A DNA stretch of 10,391 nucleotides from NCBI GenBank assembly GCA_025358395.1, contig JANYJT010000286.1, positions 1 through 10,391 on the forward strand, given 5' to 3'. A program made the position numbers and the translations under genes. Positions 8,149-10,391 of the stretch are shown here, piece by piece. The notes below the pieces were generated by a model. The model had not been told where the DNA came from. It searched no databases and saw only the letters and a list, made by a program, of their open reading frames with translations. Each line of letters begins with the position of its first letter. Position 1 is the first letter of the stretch. Origin of the DNA: Bacteroidia bacterium (GTDB lineage Bacteria > Bacteroidota > Bacteroidia > Bacteroidales > Prolixibacteraceae).

Positions 8149-8917
8149 TCCGGTTTTCGGCTTTGGACAGGAAAAGAAAGAGGTGTGGAGGTACGAAGGT
8201 CCCCGCATAGGCATTGATGTGTCCCGTTTTCTGATGCCCAAAATCCAAAATGCGACAAAATCTGCCTTTGAGATCCAGGCAGATTATCCATACAAAGGTA
8301 ATTTTTTCCCTACCGTGGAAGCCGGCTATCAAAGCGTTGACGATCTGAAGGACAATTTTCACTACACCAACAAAGGGGCTTATGGCCGGGTCGGTGTGGA
8401 TGTGAACATCAATAAGTTTCAATCCTTGTCAGACAACGATCTGGTTTTTGTTGGGTTTCGATATGGTTTCAGCCGTTTTACACAGGAAACCCTTTCCGCC
8501 GGTTATTCCAATTACTGGGGCAACCTTCAAACTTCTTTTCCTAAGGCCAACCTGGGTGCGCATTGGGCTGAGCTGCTGTTCGGGTTGAAAGGAGAACTGA
8601 TGCCGAACCTCTTTTTTGGATGGTCGGTCAGAGCGAAATTTTTGCTATCAGCTACAAAAGATCCAAATGTCAAACCTTATGTAATACCCGGATTGGGTTA
8701 CACAAGTTCGGAGGTCCCTTTCGATTTTTCGGTGACGGTAGCTTACAGAATTCCACTGACCAAAACCAAAACTTTACCCAAGGCACTCAAATCGGGCGGC
8801 TCCAAACGTTCAAATTCAGACCTGGATGAAGACCAGAACCTTCAGGATCCCAACAATCCCAATGGCAACAACAATAATATGGGTGGCCAGCGCGGAAGGA
8901 ACAATCAGATTTACTAG
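8096..8917 (+). CDS. Outer-membrane beta-barrel protein, DUF6048-like
   Basis: Predicted exported protein of 273 residues. It has a signal peptide with K6 and R9, a hydrophobic core ICILLLLSPV and a likely cut in GFG-QEKK near residue 24-25. The mature part alternates aromatic and polar residues in strands (for example VFVGFRYGFSRF, ELLFGLKGELMPNLFFGWSVRAKF and FSVTVAYRIPL), as expected for a small beta-barrel. The N-terminal piece GPRIGIDVSRF is typical of this group. The last 45 residues are low-complexity and Asn/Asp/Gly rich and probably not part of the barrel. The ATG at 8096 is required: the next methionine (residue 47) would lose the signal peptide. It overlaps the DUF6452-like gene by 53 nt in another frame, suggesting translational coupling and a joint envelope role. 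PorT-like proteins of the type IX secretion system have a similar fold, but I do not see reason to call it PorT. Confidence 0.7.
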   Translation: MLPLDKILRSICILLLLSPVFGFGQEKKEVWRYEGPRIGIDVSRFLMPKIQNATKSAFEIQADYPYKGNFFPTVEAGYQSVDDLKDNFHYTNKGAYGRVGVDVNINKFQSLSDNDLVFVGFRYGFSRFTQETLSAGYSNYWGNLQTSFPKANLGAHWAELLFGLKGELMPNLFFGWSVRAKFLLSATKDPNVKPYVIPGLGYTSSEVPFDFSVTVAYRIPLTKTKTLPKALKSGGSKRSNSDLDEDQNLQDPNNPNGNNNNMGGQRGRNNQIY

Positions 8918-8935
8918 GAAATTATTAGCAACATC

Positions 8936-8987
8936 TCCAAAGTTTCGGGCTCTGAAAATATTTTGAGCAAAAGCTTCGAACTTTGGA
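8936..8987 (+). terminator. Stem-loop after the DUF6048-like gene, possible terminator
   Basis: TCCAAAGTT at 8936-8944 is the exact reverse complement of AACTTTGGA at 8979-8987; CG and GCTC/GAGC (8949-8952 and 8965-8968) add inner pairs with small bulges. It begins 19 nt after the stop codon. Only GTTTT follows, not a long T-run, so it may end transcription or protect the 3' end. The rest of the gap to 9143 is AT-rich and shows no gene. Confidence 0.45.
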
Positions 8988-9143
8988 AAAGTTTTGAAAG
9001 TAGATTGGTTGGTTTGAAAGATACAATTTGTGATTATTTGCTGAAAATTGGTTCTTCGTTACATTTAGCTTATGTTAAAATAATGTAAATCTTAAAGTTA
9101 GACTAGCAATCGTCATCATGATATAACATTCTTGCAGGAAAGA

Positions 9144-9485
9144 TTAGTATCCTTCAATTTTCTGAATTATTTGTTTGATCTCTTCATCTGAAATATTTTC
9201 CTTTTCACTTTTATCAAAAAGGGTAATCAGAAATATGGTTTTGTCGGTCAATTTTAAAATTAAAGTGTATGTTATAACCCTGACACCTCCACTTTTCCCT
9301 TTGTTTTTGGACTTTACTGCTACTCTTACCTTTCGGATATTTCCACCTAAATCAACCCCAATACTAGAATTATCCAGGAGTTCTCTTTCAAAAATCTCCA
9401 AGTCTCCAGGAAGAGAGCTATACTTTTTCTTTAAACGCTTAAACTCCCGGTCAAACGTAGGGGTGGCAATAATTTCAACCTTCAT
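9144..9485 (-). CDS. RelE/ParE-family toxin of a type II toxin-antitoxin pair
   Basis: Small basic protein of 113 residues with the layout of RelE-superfamily toxins: helical start (TFDREFKRLKKKY, 10-22), a central strand with the family-like segment LGGNIRKVRVAVKSKNKGK (46-64), GGVRVITY (66-73, R69), then the closing LITLFDKSEKENISDEEI (86-103). Family members are mRNA interferases, often acting at the ribosome; R54, R69 and the Lys-rich middle could serve RNA contact, by inference. The start at 9485 overlaps the end of the antitoxin gene by 11 nt, the classic antitoxin-first arrangement, so both come from the promoter near 9710. The gene is complete and not disrupted. A ParE-like gyrase target cannot be ruled out from sequence alone. 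Confidence 0.85.
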   Translation of the reverse strand: MKVEIIATPTFDREFKRLKKKYSSLPGDLEIFERELLDNSSIGVDLGGNIRKVRVAVKSKNKGKSGGVRVITYTLILKLTDKTIFLITLFDKSEKENISDEEIKQIIQKIEGY

Positions 9486-9690
9486 TCAGGAGCTGCTTAA
9501 GGGTTTTGCCCTTCTTCTTACCTGAAATAATGTCATTCACATCTTTAAGTCCTGATTCAATACTTTTTCGGGTCCGACTATCCGGGGACTTCACTACTTC
9601 AACACTTTCAACATTATTGAGGCTTTTCAACAATTGCTTTAAAAATGGGATTGATTCTTTATTCTTTGGTGTAACAAAAAGTGCATCCAT
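9475..9690 (-). CDS. Antitoxin partner of the RelE/ParE toxin (DUF2683-like)
   Basis: Acts, by context, as the antitoxin of the gene that follows it with an 11-nt overlap. The product has 71 residues from the ATG at 9690. An upstream frame extends to 9747 but would begin before the -7 element at 9706-9713, so it was not used. The N-terminal half (ALFVTPKNKESIPFLKQLL) resembles the short Bacteroidota antitoxins of the DUF2683 type; the C-terminal half is polar and Lys-rich (SGKKKGKTLKQLLNEG) and may be the toxin-binding tail. No helix-turn-helix or ribbon-helix-helix motif is clear, so autoregulation by DNA binding is uncertain. Confidence 0.75.
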   Translation of the reverse strand: MDALFVTPKNKESIPFLKQLLKSLNNVESVEVVKSPDSRTRKSIESGLKDVNDIISGKKKGKTLKQLLNEG

Positions 9691-9705
9691 AACAATGAGT
9701 TTTTG

Positions 9706-9713
9706 CAAATATA
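9706..9713 (-). promoter_or_regulatory. Candidate -7 promoter element of the toxin-antitoxin operon
   Basis: On the minus strand TATATTTG, a good match to TAnnTTTG, 15 nt before the antitoxin ATG at 9690. It lies between the HicB-like gene and the antitoxin, so the pair can be transcribed independently. Confidence 0.55.
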
Positions 9714-9743
9714 GGAATTCTGAATCCTTGTTGTGAGAGCTTT

Positions 9744-9950
9744 TCACAATGAAAATATTTCCTTACAGGTAACATGGAGATGAATTAGGCCCAGCATTTC
9801 ACCTTCATTGAAATAACACCGAACTGCATCTCTGATCATCAGATTTAATTGCTCAAGAGTATCACATTGTGTAAAAATAGCATGATTTATTGCCTTGGCA
9901 AAAAAACTACCATCCTGCGACTCTTCTACCGAAAAAACGATTTCTTTCAT
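9744..9950 (-). CDS. HicB-like protein without a HicA partner
   Basis: A 68-residue protein with the short HicB/UPF0150-type fold: MKEIVFSVEESQDGSFFAKAIN, in which the strand and the E-S-x-D-G-S-F-x-A pattern are typical, then a helix TLEQLNLMIRDAVRCYF (31-47) and a short closing strand (LIHLHVTCKEIFSL). Members of this family are sometimes labelled 2-oxoisovalerate dehydrogenase by database error. In the usual unit a HicA mRNA interferase is next door; here neither side holds one. Downstream is the unrelated RelE-type pair and upstream the CRISPR trailer. It has no C-terminal DNA-binding domain. It is either an orphan antitoxin or a protein with another role. Complete, with ATG at 9950 and its own -7 element. 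Confidence 0.7.
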   Translation of the reverse strand: MKEIVFSVEESQDGSFFAKAINHAIFTQCDTLEQLNLMIRDAVRCYFNEGEMLGLIHLHVTCKEIFSL

Positions 9951-9966
9951 GGTAAATGACTTTTTA

Positions 9967-9974
9967 CAAAGGTA
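9967..9974 (-). promoter_or_regulatory. Candidate -7 promoter element of the HicB-like gene
   Basis: On the minus strand TACCTTTG, matching TAnnTTTG, 16 nt before the ATG at 9950. The CRISPR transcript, also on the minus strand, would enter this region from the right unless it ends first. Confidence 0.5.
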
Positions 9975-10042
9975 AATTTATTTTAAGTCACCAATGAATT
10001 TGATGATGTCTATTCGGTGATTATATCTTGATCCGAACATAT

Positions 10043-10391
10043 GTCTCAATCCTTGTTTTGTTGGAAGGTGAATAGGAAGTTAAAGTAGCATTATTTATGT
10101 CACCAGGGGTGGCAGTTTCAATCCTTGTTTTGTTGGAAGGTGAATAGGAAGAGCGTACCGACACCGTATGTTTCACGGCCTTGTAGTTTCAATCCTTGTT
10201 TTGTTGGAAGGTACTGCGAGGCGCGACTTAACGATCTTCAGTACGTCAAGTCGGGGAATATCGTTTCAATCCACGCGCCCCCTGCGAGGCGCGACCAGTT
10301 GGCCCATAATTAATTACAGTTATAAGTCCAGTTTCAATCCACGCGCCCCCTGCGAGGCGCGACCCCGTAAATTGGGCGGATGCCATCCTAC
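10043..10391 (-). CRISPR. CRISPR array with two repeat families, running off the right edge
   Basis: Five repeats are seen. Family A (37 nt) at 10043-10079 and 10115-10151 begins GTTTCAATCCTTG and ends GAATAGGAAG on the plus strand. A 42-nt chimeric repeat is at 10186-10227. Family B (33 nt) at 10263-10295 and 10331-10363 begins GTTTCAATCCACGCG and ends GAGGCGCGAC. Spacers are 35, 34, 35 and 35 nt (10080-10114, 10152-10185, 10228-10262 and 10296-10330), and a fifth starts at 10364. Family B, read on the minus strand, starts GTCGCGCC and ends GTGGATTGAAAC with a CGCGCC/GGCGCG hairpin, as in type I-C repeats. Both families end ATTGAAAC on the minus strand, so the array is read right to left. 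The leftmost repeat has one change (C at 10045), as expected at the far end from the leader. Leader and cas genes would lie to the right; none is in the window. Confidence 0.97.
10186..10227 (-). repeat. Chimeric CRISPR repeat joining family A and family B
   Basis: On the plus strand, 10186-10212 equals the first 27 nt of the family A repeat, 10213 is an A that fits neither family, and 10214-10227 equals the last 14 nt of the family B repeat. In the transcribed sense the 5' part is type I-C-like and the 3' part is family A, including its CCTT/AAGG stem and the ATTGAAAC handle. The B hairpin is broken because only one of its arms (CGCGCC) is kept. There is no shared sequence at the join. Confidence 0.93.

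Noticed and set aside
8096..8917. Calling the beta-barrel gene porT or a type IX secretion part
   Set aside because: A barrel fold alone is not enough, and the neighbour is a DUF6452-like lipoprotein, not a secretion gene.
9059..9088. Small inverted repeat TTACATT/AATGTAA
   Set aside because: Seven AT-rich pairs with a long loop in AT-rich DNA; likely chance.
9691..9747. Longer N-terminus for the antitoxin, from 9747
   Set aside because: The extension crosses the -7 element at 9706-9713 and the end of the HicB-like gene; ATG at 9690 fits better.
10186..10227. Assembly error as the cause of the chimeric repeat
   Set aside because: Not excluded, but a misjoin would be expected in shared sequence, and the join has none; kept as a finding with read mapping as the check.
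10125..10313. Open frame of 62 codons inside the CRISPR array
   Set aside because: It runs through repeats and spacers and repeats its own peptide because of them; not a gene.

Overview
The window looks like chromosomal DNA of a member of the Bacteroidota. The evidence is the fabF-rnc gene pair, a two-component system close to Bacteroides RprX/RprY, an adjacent DUF6452/DUF6048-type envelope pair, and the Bacteroidota -7 promoter element (TAnnTTTG) in front of several genes with no clear Shine-Dalgarno sequences. The protein-coding part is ordinary core genome up to about position 8,917. The last 1.4 kb is accessory in character: small toxin-antitoxin-like genes followed by a CRISPR array that runs off the right edge.

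Layout. Positions 2-1772 (+): the 3' part of fabF (beta-ketoacyl-ACP synthase II) and rnc (RNase III), 4 nt apart. Positions 1773-2005: an intergenic region with a GCTAAYA heptad repeat and an inverted repeat. Positions 2006-4219 (+): rprX (sensor kinase) and rprY (response regulator). Positions 4219-4340: a palindromic cluster of AGTACTT-type repeats between convergent genes. Positions 4339-6135 (-): lepA (EF4). Positions 6392-7549 (-): a membrane-anchored calcineurin-like phosphoesterase. Positions 7657-8917 (+): a DUF6452-like lipoprotein and a DUF6048-like outer-membrane protein, overlapping by 53 nt and divergent from the phosphoesterase. Positions 9144-9690 (-): a RelE/ParE-type toxin and its antitoxin. 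Positions 9744-9950 (-): a lone HicB-like protein. Positions 10043-10391: a CRISPR array, read on the minus strand.

The most unusual item is the CRISPR array. It holds two unrelated repeat families in one series. Two 37-nt repeats (family A) lie on the left and two 33-nt repeats with a type I-C-like hairpin (family B) on the right. Between them, at 10186-10227, is a 42-nt chimeric repeat made of the first 27 nt of A, one extra base and the last 14 nt of B (plus-strand order). The spacers on both sides are of normal length (34-35 nt). Both families end, in the transcribed sense, with the same 10 nt (GGATTGAAAC), so the crRNA 5' handle could be common to both. No cas genes are in the window; they and the leader would be expected to the right.

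Genes that work together: FabF (fatty-acid elongation) with RNase III as a housekeeping operon; RprX with RprY as a signalling pair; the DUF6452/DUF6048-like pair as a probable envelope unit; the toxin with its overlapping antitoxin. LepA and the phosphoesterase each appear to have their own promoter.
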